A program made the translations under genes and the position numbers. The notes under the pieces were generated by a model. The model was given only the letters and a program-made list of their open reading frames with translations, made no database searches and had not been told where the DNA came from. 55,886 nt of DNA from PALSA-607 sp036510735. Its GTDB lineage: Bacteria > Actinomycetota > Actinomycetes > Acidothermales > Acidothermaceae. How positions within the stretch are numbered: the stretch's first letter is position 1; every line of letters begins with the position of its first letter. Below, piece by piece: positions 25,344 through 33,482 of this stretch. The DNA lies in assembly GCA_036510735.1 (NCBI GenBank), contig DATCDK010000002.1, positions 1 to 55,886 of the forward strand, read 5' to 3'.

Positions 25344-25853
25344 GCGGGCACGAAGACGCGCGCACAAATCTGCTCCTAACCGGACCGTCGGGGATCGGCA
25401 AGACGTGGCTGGCCAAGGCAGCGATTGCCAATGCAGACGCCGCGGGGCGGCCGTCCAAGGCCATCTTCGGGACGACCTCATCGCATGAGGTACCTCTCGC
25501 CGCGCTGAGTCCGTTCCTGACCGGTATCGAGGCTCCGGCCGAGAACGGTCTGCTGCTCGCCCGGGCTCGCAAGGCCATCGCCGCGACCCTCGCCGCGAAT
25601 GAAATCACGCTGCTACTTGTCGACGATGCGCATCTGCTCGACGGGCTTTCCGGCCTGGTTGTGCGGCAGCTTATGGACTTTCAAGGCCTCCAGGTCATCC
25701 TCGTCACGCGGGTCGCCGCCGACCTGCCGCCTGCGCTGCGCAACTTGGGGACGGCGACAACATGCTCGCCATGGAGATCAGCTCGCTCGATGAGGCGGGC
25801 ACTAGTGCGTTGCTTGAGTCGACACTGGGGTCGGTCCGGCTGCCATCATGGCG
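25310..25853 (+). pseudogene. Decayed LuxR/AAA-type ATPase fragment
   Basis: The frame shows a Walker A motif (LLLTGPSGIGKTWLAKAAI) and a Walker B-like LLLVDDAHLL, as in the ATPase part of large LuxR (LAL/MalT-like) regulators. Near 25747-25750, in a run of four G, the coding continuity jumps frame. The new frame reads GDGDNMLAMEISSLDEAGTS, matching how these ATPases continue after LRNL. The rest, including the C-terminal DNA-binding domain, is absent. The first 12 residues are encoded by the palindrome 25295-25343, so the true N-terminus is missing as well. The original frame runs by chance into the Rrf2 gene, giving an apparent fusion that should not be annotated as one protein. Confidence 0.75.
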
Positions 25854-25855
25854 GG

Positions 25856-26314
25856 GTGCACATCTCCGCGAAGACGGACTACGCGATGCGGGCCATGCTC
25901 GTGCTCGCCGAGGCTCCGCGCGACACCTGGGTGAAGGCGGAGACGATCGCGGGCGAACAGCATCTGCCTCGCAAGTTTCTGGAGGCGATCCTGTCCGACC
26001 TGAGACGGGCCCGCTTGGTCGAGAGCCTGCGCGGGGCCGAGGGCGGCTACCGGCTGGCGCGGCCGGCCTCGAAGATCCAGGTTGCCGATGTCATGCGAGC
26101 GGTCGACGGACCGCTGGCCGAGGTGCGCGGCCTGCGACCCGAGACGCTCGTCTACGAAGGGTCAGCCGAGCGACTGCAGGACGTGTGGGTCGCAGTCCGC
26201 GCCGGCCTTCGCGCGGTACTCGAGCGGATCAGTGTCGCCGATGTCGCGGCCGGCAGGATGCCAGCGTCCGTGCGCACCATGATCCGCGACCTCGAAGCCT
26301 GGCTCCCCCGCTAA
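25856..26314 (+). CDS. Rrf2-family transcriptional regulator (CymR-like)
   Basis: 152 residues from GTG 25856, with GGCGGG just before. MHISAKTDYAMRAMLVLAEA is the Rrf2 N-terminus; LPRKFLEAILSDLRRARLVE and GAEGGYRLARPASKIQVADV are the helix-turn-helix and wing. It has no cysteine at all, so it cannot carry the iron-sulfur cluster of IscR, NsrR or RsrR. Cys-less members such as CymR govern sulfur and cysteine genes. A sulfate importer operon lies 3 kb downstream and would be a logical target, though no binding site has been matched. Ends before an 11-bp hairpin. Confidence 0.87.
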   Translation: MHISAKTDYAMRAMLVLAEAPRDTWVKAETIAGEQHLPRKFLEAILSDLRRARLVESLRGAEGGYRLARPASKIQVADVMRAVDGPLAEVRGLRPETLVYEGSAERLQDVWVAVRAGLRAVLERISVADVAAGRMPASVRTMIRDLEAWLPR

Positions 26315-26326
26315 CTCGATGCAGCC

Positions 26327-26382
26327 CGACTCCTCACAAATGCAGCTTCACCGCGACCAAAACCTGAATCCGTGAGGAGTCG
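26327..26382 (+). terminator. Hairpin after the Rrf2 gene
   Basis: Arms CGACTCCTCAC (26327-26337) and GTGAGGAGTCG (26372-26382), perfect over 11 bp with a 34-nt loop, beginning 13 nt after the stop codon. It probably ends the Rrf2 transcript. The sequence after it resembles the sequence after the next hairpin. Confidence 0.55.
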
Positions 26383-26439
26383 ACCGGTACAACGTCGCAG
26401 TCGAGGAGCCGGGCCGACCTGGAAAGGACCCCTCCCCTT

Positions 26440-26495
26440 GATTCCGCAGATAAACAGATCATCGGGGCGAGGATGATCTGTTTATCAGCGGAGTC
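26440..26495 (+). terminator. Long AT-rich hairpin before the kelch lipoprotein genes
   Basis: 24-bp arms (26440-26463 and 26472-26495) with two mismatches; the inner 15 bp, GATAAACAGATCATC and its complement, are perfect, and the loop is 8 nt. Both this and the preceding hairpin are followed by a similar stretch (GGAGTCGACCGGTACAACG after the first, GGAGTCGAGCGGTGCGATG here), as if a unit of about 110 bp had duplicated. It lies 87 bp before the first kelch gene, so it could also be a leader structure. Confidence 0.6.
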
Positions 26496-26581
26496 GAGCG
26501 GTGCGATGTCGCCCGCGCGACGGAACCAGAGGGTGACCGCCGGAGTCTGAACTACGTCGGCGACAGCATCGAGGTGGTCCG

Positions 26582-27988
26582 GTGAACGCAGCACGACGAG
26601 CGGCCGTCTGCTCGGTGGTGCTCGGCGTCATCGTGGTCGGGTGCGGCAGCGGATCGATCCACGGTCGCAGCGCGACCGAGTCTTCAGGGGTGGTTTCACT
26701 ATCGCCGTCCGCGCCCGCGTCATCCTTGGCCGCGTCTTCCGTTTCGCCGCCGGCATCCGCCTCACTCGCGGCACCCTCGTCGTCCGCTCCGATTCTTGAC
26801 GTCACCGCGGGCACCGCAGCCGCACTGGCCAAGGACAAGTGGAGCACTTTGCCTGCCGCGCCTATTGCGGTGCGAACGGGAGCGGCCGCTGCCTGGACGG
26901 GCCGGCAACTTCTGATCTGGGGCGGCGCCCTCGGTCCGCGGGGTGATCAACTCAGCGGCGACGGCGCGGCCTATGACCCGACAACGAAGCGGTGGACGAA
27001 GCTTCCAGCGCCCCCCATCAGCGCCCGCGATCAGATGGCGAGTGTCTGGACCGGTAGCGAACTCTTCATCTGGGGTGGCGACGCTGCCGACGGGATTTCG
27101 AAGAATGGTGCGCTCTACAACCCCACGACGCTGAAGTGGCAGACGCTGCCGAGCAGTCCGCTCAGCGCGCGCGCCGGTGCGCAAGCAGTGTGGGTGGACA
27201 ACGAAGTGATCGTCATCAGTGGCGACCCGCCCGCGCAGTCGACGAGCCCGCAGGTGCCGACAGATCTTGCGGCGTACAGTCCCACGACGAACCGCTGGAC
27301 GACGCTCGCCCCCATGCCGCTCGCCAGCAATCAGTTGGTTCTCGCAGTCGTTGCGGTGGCGACCAACGATCGCCTCTATGCATGGGAGGAATGGCAACAT
27401 GCGGTAGACAACGCGGACGGCTCAGGGACGCTCTACTCCGGCCTCGACTTGTACATCCTTGATCCAACTCGCAACACGTGGACGCACGACGTCGCAGCAT
27501 CGCGACCCACCGACGGCAAGACCGACAACAACTCGCCTGGCGGCATCGAGTCGGCGCTCTGGACCGGAACGAACATCCTTGTGCCGCCCCCGACATCGAA
27601 TTGGTGCGGGGATTGCCCAGGACCGCCGTTACTCGGCGGTCGCGGCGACCTGTTGAACCCGAGCACGAACACGTGGACGCAGATTCCGGCTGGTCCGATT
27701 GACGACTTCAATCCAGGCGTCTTCGTGTGGACCGGTGCCACCGTGATCGACTTCAACACGAGCTCCGAGACCAACGGACCCAGTGGCGACACATTGCCGG
27801 GCCAGGCTGCGGCGTGGGACCCCAGCACCGGCGCGTGGACACGACTGCCCTCCGCGCCTCTATACGGCGGAGACGTCGCAGTATGGGACGGCGATGGGTT
27901 GCTCGAATGGGGGATGTTGAACGTACCCAGATCGAACGACTCAGTACTCAGCGATACAACCGGTGTGCAGTTCGGACCCAGCCCGTGA
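26582..27988 (+). CDS. Kelch-repeat lipoprotein, copy 1
   Basis: 468 residues. GTG 26582 follows GAGGTGG by 4 nt. A short signal peptide, MNAARRAAVCSVVLGVIVVG, leads to lipobox VVGC, then a 50-residue Ser/Ala/Pro spacer. The rest is a beta-propeller of kelch-type blades, visible as recurring WTGxxLxIWGG, YDPTTKRWTKLPAPPISAR and YNPTTLKWQTLPSSPLSAR units (about six). Such propellers bind ligands or polysaccharide, or resemble galactose oxidase, whose copper ligands were not seen. It would be anchored outside the membrane. The next gene is a clear paralogue. Confidence 0.87.
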   Translation: MNAARRAAVCSVVLGVIVVGCGSGSIHGRSATESSGVVSLSPSAPASSLAASSVSPPASASLAAPSSSAPILDVTAGTAAALAKDKWSTLPAAPIAVRTGAAAAWTGRQLLIWGGALGPRGDQLSGDGAAYDPTTKRWTKLPAPPISARDQMASVWTGSELFIWGGDAADGISKNGALYNPTTLKWQTLPSSPLSARAGAQAVWVDNEVIVISGDPPAQSTSPQVPTDLAAYSPTTNRWTTLAPMPLASNQLVLAVVAVATNDRLYAWEEWQHAVDNADGSGTLYSGLDLYILDPTRNTWTHDVAASRPTDGKTDNNSPGGIESALWTGTNILVPPPTSNWCGDCPGPPLLGGRGDLLNPSTNTWTQIPAGPIDDFNPGVFVWTGATVIDFNTSSETNGPSGDTLPGQAAAWDPSTGAWTRLPSAPLYGGDVAVWDGDGLLEWGMLNVPRSNDSVLSDTTGVQFGPSP

Positions 27989-28010
27989 CCGATTCTTCAG
28001 TGGCGTTCAC

Positions 28011-29363
28011 GTGAACGCGACGCGACGAGCGGCTGCGTATGCGGTGGCGATCGCGGTCGTCGTTGTCGGGTGTGGCAGCGGATCAATTCACGGTCGCAGC
28101 GCGGCCGACTCGTCCGGCGTGGTCGCGATGTCATCGCCAGCGTCCGCGTCCCCCGCGCCACCGCCGGCGTCCGCGTCGGTCGTGTCACCGTCGGCGTCCG
28201 CCTCGATTGTTGATCCCTCTGCGGGCACCGCGGCCGCATTGATCGGCGACCACTGGAGTCAACTCCCGGCAGCTCCTATCGCGCACCGCGAAGCTGGCGT
28301 TCTCGTATGGACCGGCACTCATTTGCTTGTCTGGGGCGGAGCATCCGACGGTCGAAGCGATGCGACGCTCTACGCCGACGGTGCTAGCTATGACCCAGCC
28401 ACGAAGACGTGGGCGACGCTGCCGGCCGCCCCGATCAGCGCACGCACCCAGATGGGCTGGGTATGGACGGGCTCATCGCTGGTCGTGTTCGGCGGCTACG
28501 GAAGTGTCGCTAGCGACGGCACCGTTGCGCCACTTGCGGATGGTGCGATCTACACGCCCTCCACCAACTCATGGCGCAAGCTTCCGGTCGCACCGCTGTC
28601 GCCCCGCTTCAATCCGGACCTCGTCTGGACCGGCCACGAGGTTCTCGTCGTCGGTGGCGACCCGGCCGATGAATCGCTGGATGGTCCCGGCTACGCAGCA
28701 GGCGAAGCGGCCTACGATCCAAGCAGCAATCGCTGGCGGAAGCTGCCGGCGATGCCGAGCACAGTTGGCCACGACATCCGGCATCTTCGAGCAATGGTCA
28801 CCGACCGCGGCATCTATGTCGGGCAGCTGTGGCAACACGTGACGACAGACGGTGACAGCACCGAGCTCGAGGCGGGTACGGACTTCGTCATCTACGACCC
28901 GACGCAGAACACGTGGACGAAACGCGAGATATCGGCTGCAACGCTTAATGACCAACCTGCAGGGCTCGACGGCGTGACTGTTGCCGGTGACCAGCTTCTC
29001 GTGCTGCCCGGTCAGGGTTGGCACGGTGATGGATCGACGTGGCCGCCCTCGTTTGGTCAGCATGGATACCGGCTCGATCTCGCGTCTGGCACGTCGCGCG
29101 CGATGTCGCCCGGGCCGATCGACGTGACCGACCCACTAGGAGTCTGGACCGGATCAGCGATGCTTGAGTACACCGGCACCATCGGCTCCAGCCTCGATGG
29201 TGGCCCGACTACCGGCGCCGGTGAAAGCGCAGTGTGGGACCCCGAAACGGACGTCTGGACCGCGCTTCCGACAGCACCTGGTGCTCAGTTCGGCGACAAT
29301 GCGGTGTGGGCTGGCGATCGGCTACTTGAGTGGGGCCTCGGCGGCCTGCAGTTCGGGCCCTAA
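28011..29363 (+). CDS. Kelch-repeat lipoprotein, copy 2
   Basis: 450 residues from GTG 28011; the frame opens at 27963, but MNATRRAA matches the start of copy 1. The lipobox VVGC and the next 12 residues, GSGSIHGRSAA, are almost the same as in copy 1, followed by a different Ser/Ala/Pro spacer and the same blade pattern (VWTGTHLLVWGG, YDPATKTWATLPAAPISAR, YDPSSNRWRKLPAMP). The 22-bp gap indicates one transcript. The pair arose by tandem duplication and has diverged mainly in the linker and in the loops between blades. Confidence 0.87.
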   Translation: MNATRRAAAYAVAIAVVVVGCGSGSIHGRSAADSSGVVAMSSPASASPAPPPASASVVSPSASASIVDPSAGTAAALIGDHWSQLPAAPIAHREAGVLVWTGTHLLVWGGASDGRSDATLYADGASYDPATKTWATLPAAPISARTQMGWVWTGSSLVVFGGYGSVASDGTVAPLADGAIYTPSTNSWRKLPVAPLSPRFNPDLVWTGHEVLVVGGDPADESLDGPGYAAGEAAYDPSSNRWRKLPAMPSTVGHDIRHLRAMVTDRGIYVGQLWQHVTTDGDSTELEAGTDFVIYDPTQNTWTKREISAATLNDQPAGLDGVTVAGDQLLVLPGQGWHGDGSTWPPSFGQHGYRLDLASGTSRAMSPGPIDVTDPLGVWTGSAMLEYTGTIGSSLDGGPTTGAGESAVWDPETDVWTALPTAPGAQFGDNAVWAGDRLLEWGLGGLQFGP

Positions 29364-29443
29364 CCGATGCGCATCTAAGAAGTTGTCAGCGTGTATACGC
29401 TTTCTTGAGCGTCCTGGGGCTGCCAACTTTCGCAGAAGGGCCA

Positions 29444-30436
29444 CTAGAGCAGGCTGTCGGCCGCCGGTACCGGAATCGCGGGAGCAGCGGGAAGCACCTC
29501 GCCGCGCGCGTGACTCACGTACACCAAAGTGCCGGGCTCAAGCGTCAACCGATCCGTCGCCTCGCGCGCGAGCTGCGCGTAAATCGGCGCTCCTTGCACG
29601 TCGAGGTCAACCACCGTTTGGAAGCCCAAACGCGTCACGCGAACAACGGTCGCCGGCAACGCGCCGTCCGATATCTCGTGGGCTAGATCGAGGTCATGCG
29701 GCCGAACCAACAACGAGCCGAAATGCGTGACCGGCCCGAGAAAACTCATCACCCAATCATTCGCCGGGTGCTCGTACACGTCGTTCGGATGGCCGACCTG
29801 CTGCACTCGCCCGTCGTACAGCACGACGATCTCGTCGGCGACTTCCATCGCCTCTTCCTGGTCGTGCGTGACGATCACCGTCGTCACGTTCATGTCGTCG
29901 TGCAGCCGACGAAGCCACGTCCGCAGCTCCTTGCGTACCTGCGCATCGAGTGCACCGAAAGGCTCGTCGAGCAGCAACACCCGAGGCTCGACGGCAAGCG
30001 CGCGCGCCAACGCCATGCGCTGCCGTTGCCCACCCGAAAGCTGGTCTGGATAGCGAGTCTGAAATTTCTCCAGGTGCACGAGCTCAAGCAACTCGTTCAC
30101 CTTTGACTTCGTCTCAGCCTTGCCCGCCTTACGCACCGTGAGTCCGAACGCGATGTTGTCGTACACGGTCATGTGCTTGAACGGCGCGTAGTGCTGGAAT
30201 ACGAACCCGACCTCGCGACGCTGCGGCGGTAGGTGCGTCGCATCGTTGCCCTCGATGCTGACCGTCCCTGCGTCGGCGGTGTCGAGGCCGGCGATAACCC
30301 GCAACAGGGTCGACTTCCCACTCCCTGACGGCCCGAGCAGCGCAGTCAAAGACCCGGTAGGAATGTCAACGCTGACGTCGTCGAGCGCGGTGAACTGAGC
30401 GAACCGCTTCGTCACGTGGCGAATCGAGATGCTCAT
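29444..30436 (-). CDS. cysA: Sulfate/thiosulfate ABC transporter ATP-binding protein
   Basis: 330 residues with Walker A GPSGSGKST (about 35-43), Q-loop VFQHYAPFKHMTVYDNI, signature LSGGQRQRMALARAL, Walker B VLLLDEPFGALDAQ and switch His in VTHDQEEAMEVAD. QHYAPFKHMTV and the C-terminal regulatory domain (LVRPHDLDLAHE) are typical of CysA. It powers sulfate or thiosulfate uptake with CysT, CysW and the binding protein encoded upstream. ATG 30436 overlaps the cysW stop by 4 nt (ATGA). Last gene of the operon; no clear terminator found in the 80 bp beyond it. Confidence 0.95.
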   Translation of the reverse strand: MSISIRHVTKRFAQFTALDDVSVDIPTGSLTALLGPSGSGKSTLLRVIAGLDTADAGTVSIEGNDATHLPPQRREVGFVFQHYAPFKHMTVYDNIAFGLTVRKAGKAETKSKVNELLELVHLEKFQTRYPDQLSGGQRQRMALARALAVEPRVLLLDEPFGALDAQVRKELRTWLRRLHDDMNVTTVIVTHDQEEAMEVADEIVVLYDGRVQQVGHPNDVYEHPANDWVMSFLGPVTHFGSLLVRPHDLDLAHEISDGALPATVVRVTRLGFQTVVDLDVQGAPIYAQLAREATDRLTLEPGTLVYVSHARGEVLPAAPAIPVPAADSLL

Positions 30437-31302
30437 GCAACACTCCTGCTTCGCGTCCGGAACCGCCTGCTGATCAGCAGGCTGCCCATCGCAATGATCG
30501 CCAACAAGACGGCAGCCGAATAGGCCGCCGGCTGATCGAAGTTCTCCAGACGCTCATCAATGAACAGCGTAAGGGTCAACGTCTTCCCGATCACATGCCC
30601 CGACACCACCGTCACGGCCCCGTACTCGCCCAGCGACCGCGCCAGCGACAACACGACGCCGTACGCCAGCGCGTCGCGAATCGATGGCAGCGTGATCCGG
30701 CGAAACGTCTGCCAGCTCGATGCACCCAGCGTCCGCGCGGCCTGTTCCTGCTCATCCCCTATTTCGGCAAGGACAGGAGCAACAGAGCGGACGACGAGGG
30801 GCAGTGAGACGAACGCGGTCGCGAGCACCATTCCGGGCAAGCTAAAGATAATCTTGATGCCGTTGCGCTCGATCCACGATCCGAAGAAGCCGAACTTCCC
30901 GTACACCAGAATCAGTGCAAGCCCAACGACGATCGGCGACACCGCCTGCGGAAGATCGACCAGGACGTCGAGGAGATGGCGGCCAGGGAAACGCCGACGT
31001 ACCAGCAACAACGCGGTGCCGACACCGAACAATGTGTTAAGCACGACGGCCGAGATGGCGACGATCAGTGTCACCTCGATGGCACTGCGAGCCTCGCTCG
31101 TCGTCAACGCGGACCAGATCGGCCCAAGCCCGTGCTGGAACGCGCGATAGAACACCATCGCGACCGGTGCCGCGAGCAACACCAGCAAGTAACCGAGGGC
31201 GACGAACCGCAAGCCATACCGTGCGACCGGACGGCGATTGCCCCGCACAGCGACAGTTCCGTCGCTGCCACCGATACCCGATGCGCTAGCCACGATGCAC
31301 AC
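30433..31302 (-). CDS. cysW: Sulfate ABC transporter permease CysW
   Basis: About 289 residues with six membrane helices and the permease EAA loop (EQAARTLGASSWQTFRRITLPSI), which docks on CysA. FIDERLENFDQPAAYSAAVLLA near the end is a CysW feature. Start GTG 31302 overlaps cysT by 17 nt; GTG 31293 in frame has the better ribosome site (GGGGTG 6 nt before) and an 8-nt overlap. Part of the gene order sbp-cysT-cysW-cysA with every junction overlapping. Confidence 0.93.
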   Translation of the reverse strand: MCIVASASGIGGSDGTVAVRGNRRPVARYGLRFVALGYLLVLLAAPVAMVFYRAFQHGLGPIWSALTTSEARSAIEVTLIVAISAVVLNTLFGVGTALLLVRRRFPGRHLLDVLVDLPQAVSPIVVGLALILVYGKFGFFGSWIERNGIKIIFSLPGMVLATAFVSLPLVVRSVAPVLAEIGDEQEQAARTLGASSWQTFRRITLPSIRDALAYGVVLSLARSLGEYGAVTVVSGHVIGKTLTLTLFIDERLENFDQPAAYSAAVLLAIIAMGSLLISRRFRTRSRSVA

Positions 31303-32188
31303 CCCAGCGCTTCAACCGATCGAGCGCGAACAACACGATAAACGCGATGACGAGCAAGATCGTCGACTGTGCTGCGGCCCCGACTGGGTTGTCACTTTGG
31401 ATCTGGTTGTAGATGTTGACCGCGGAGACCTCGGTGCGAAACGGCAGGTTGCCCGACAGCAGGCTCACCGAACCGAACTCGCCAATAGCCCGAGCGAACG
31501 CAAGGCCGGTTCCGGTCAACATTGCCGGCACCAGGTTCGGCAGGATGATCCGGCGCGCGATGAGAAACGGCGACGCACCAAGTGAAGCCGCAGCCGCTTC
31601 CATATCGCGGTCAAGCTCGATCAATACCGGCTGCACAGTCCGCACAACGAACGGCAAGGTGACGAACAACAGCGCCACCGTGATCGCCGTCCGGGTAAAC
31701 GCGATGTCCACGTGCGCCGGGCTTCGCGGCCCATACAGCGACAGCAACACGACGCCGGCGACGATTGTCGGCAATGCAAATGGCAAGTCGATGAAGAGCT
31801 CGACCGCCCCCTTGCCAGGGAAGTCGTCACGCACGAGCACCCACGCGATGATCGTGCCCATCACAAGATTGAAAAGCGCAACGCCAACCGAGATCGTCAG
31901 CGTGAGCTTGAGTGCGTCCCATGCCTCCGGCGTCGTGACCTGATGCCAGAAGGCCGACCAGCCGTTGCTTTGTGATTTCCACACGACTGCACCGAGCGGG
32001 ATCAACACCAGAAAGCTGAGATACAGCGTCACGAGTCCTAGCCCAAGTGACGTTCCGCCGCGCGAGTTCTTACCCGATCGAGCCGCCCACCACGACGGCA
32101 CAGGTGCATCCGAAGTTGGCGAAGCGGACCGGGCGTGTGCGCCCGGTCCACTCGCGTCGTCCAGCGTGTTATTTGGTGGTAGCGACAC
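31286..32188 (-). CDS. cysT: Sulfate ABC transporter permease CysT
   Basis: 300 residues. A non-conserved N-terminal stretch of about 45 residues is followed by six membrane helices. The EAA loop reads MEAAAASLGASPFLIARRIILPNL. GLAFARAIGEFGSVSLLSGNLP and TEVSAVNIYNQIQSDNPVGA are CysT (CysU) hallmarks. GTG 32188 overlaps the binding-protein gene by 20 nt; a later start cannot be excluded since the N-terminus is variable. Forms the membrane channel with CysW. Confidence 0.93.
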   Translation of the reverse strand: MSLPPNNTLDDASGPGAHARSASPTSDAPVPSWWAARSGKNSRGGTSLGLGLVTLYLSFLVLIPLGAVVWKSQSNGWSAFWHQVTTPEAWDALKLTLTISVGVALFNLVMGTIIAWVLVRDDFPGKGAVELFIDLPFALPTIVAGVVLLSLYGPRSPAHVDIAFTRTAITVALLFVTLPFVVRTVQPVLIELDRDMEAAAASLGASPFLIARRIILPNLVPAMLTGTGLAFARAIGEFGSVSLLSGNLPFRTEVSAVNIYNQIQSDNPVGAAAQSTILLVIAFIVLFALDRLKRWGVHRG

Positions 32189-33314
32189 CGTTGGACTTCT
32201 CGATTGCCGTGATCACGCCGTTCGTCGGGTCGAAGAACTTCGTGGTCACTGCCGGCCAGCCGCCGAGCGAGCCGATGTTGAACAGCCCCGTCGGTACTGG
32301 GAACTTGTTCACTGTCGACGTCACGCCCGGAAGCGTCGGGCGGTAGCCGCTGTCGGCGAAGATCTGCTGACCGGCTTGCGAGTACAAGAAGTCGACGAAC
32401 GCCTTGGCCTGCACCGGATACTTCGTCGTCGTCGTGACGGCGACCGGGTTCTCGATCAGCAGCGTGTCGCTCGGGATCACGTAGTCGACCGCCTGTCCCT
32501 TGGCCTGCGCGTAGATCGCCTCGTTCTCGTACGACAGCAGCACGTCGCCCGCACCGCCGACGAAGTCGGCGAGCGCCTTGGAGCCGCTGGCATCCTGCAC
32601 GATCACATTCTTGAGTAGCGACCTCAAGTAGTCGGTCGCCTGCGCGTCGGAGTCGCCGGCTTTGATCTGCGCGCCGTATGCAGCCATGATGTTCCACCGC
32701 GCGCTGCCCGACGAGAACGGGTTCGGCGTCAAGACCTTCACACCCGGCTTGATCAGGTCGGGCCAGTCCTTGATGCCCTTCGGATTGCCCTTGCGCACGA
32801 CGAGCGAGACCACCGAGTCGGTCACGAAACCGTGCTCAGGGTTGGCATTCCAGTCAGCCGCCACCACCTTCTTGTTGACCAGCTTTGTCATGTCGGTCAA
32901 AAGAGAGAACTCCACGACGTCTGCGGCTTGGCCGGCGATGACCGCGGCCGCCTGGTCACCCGAAGCGCCGTAGGACTGGGTGAACTTCACGTTCTTGCCG
33001 GCCGGAGTCTTCTGGAACGCTGCTATGAGCTTGACGTAGGCCGGTTGCGGGGTCGAGTACGCCACCAGGTTCAACGTGGCGGGGCCACCCGCAGCGACAG
33101 AACCGCTCGCTGCAGGGCTTGCCGCAGCACTGCTGCTGGCCGGCGTCGCAGCGGCCGACGAGGCGACGGCCGACGTAGGAGCCGCAGCAGCCGACGAGGG
33201 AGCGGCCGCCGACGTCGTCGACGCGGTGTTTGTCGATTTCGATGAACCGCACCCGGCGGCCAACAGCAGGCCGGTGGCGGCGAGCAGGCCGAACACGCGA
33301 TCAAGGGGGCGCAC
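32169..33314 (-). CDS. Sulfate-binding lipoprotein of the ABC importer
   Basis: 381 residues. GTG 33314 has GGAGAA 7 nt upstream. Signal peptide MRPLDRVFGLLAATGLLLA with lipobox AAGC, then a 55-residue Ala/Ser/Pro tether. The mature part matches sulfate-binding proteins (Sbp/CysP): SYGASGDQAAAVIAGQAADV, HGFVTDSVVSLVVRKGNPKG IKDW, NIMAAYGAQIK and VLLSYENEAI. It captures sulfate or thiosulfate outside the membrane for CysTWA. First large gene of the operon, 168 bp after a short leader peptide ORF. Confidence 0.94.
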   Translation of the reverse strand: MRPLDRVFGLLAATGLLLAAGCGSSKSTNTASTTSAAAPSSAAAAPTSAVASSAAATPASSSAAASPAASGSVAAGGPATLNLVAYSTPQPAYVKLIAAFQKTPAGKNVKFTQSYGASGDQAAAVIAGQAADVVEFSLLTDMTKLVNKKVVAADWNANPEHGFVTDSVVSLVVRKGNPKGIKDWPDLIKPGVKVLTPNPFSSGSARWNIMAAYGAQIKAGDSDAQATDYLRSLLKNVIVQDASGSKALADFVGGAGDVLLSYENEAIYAQAKGQAVDYVIPSDTLLIENPVAVTTTTKYPVQAKAFVDFLYSQAGQQIFADSGYRPTLPGVTSTVNKFPVPTGLFNIGSLGGWPAVTTKFFDPTNGVITAIEKSNGVATTK

Positions 33315-33358
33315 GGGAGTTCTCCAGTTTGTCTAGTTGTAAGCTAGGGAATAGGTGA

Positions 33359-33405
33359 CACACAAGCGCCCGTTCACGTCGGGACTCGGCGCGGACGGGC
33401 GTGTG
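33359..33405 (-). other. Second hairpin in the sulfate operon leader
   Basis: CGCCCGT (33367-33373) pairs with ACGGGCG (33395-33401), with an outer CACA/TGTG extension after a small bulge. It lies between the terminator-like hairpin and the binding-protein gene and may be an alternative structure in the leader RNA. Confidence 0.4.
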
Positions 33406-33424
33406 GGCAAGCGAGGGATCGAGC

Positions 33425-33474
33425 AAAAAATCAGGCGGGACGCCGACGGGCGGCCAATTCGACTAAGGTCGGCG
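33425..33474 (-). terminator. Putative attenuator terminator of the sulfate operon
   Basis: On the minus strand, CGCCGAC (33474-33468) pairs with GTCGGCG (33447-33441), and a run of six T (33430-33425) follows 10 nt later, separated by TCCCGCCTGA. The stem begins 8 nt after the leader-peptide stop codon, where a ribosome paused at the last codons would interfere with folding. The distance from stem to T-run is longer than in a classical terminator, so alternative pairings are likely. Confidence 0.5.
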
Positions 33475-33482
33475 GTTCGATC

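Noticed and set aside
25310..26314. A single 334-residue ATPase-Rrf2 fusion protein
   Set aside because: The ATPase part breaks frame near 25747 and its true continuation lies in another frame; the Rrf2 domain has its own GTG start and ribosome site at 25856.
26334..26594. Minus-strand 86-codon ORF with an internal repeat between rrf2 and kelch 1
   Set aside because: The repeat is explained by the duplicated hairpin units; no ribosome site or family match.
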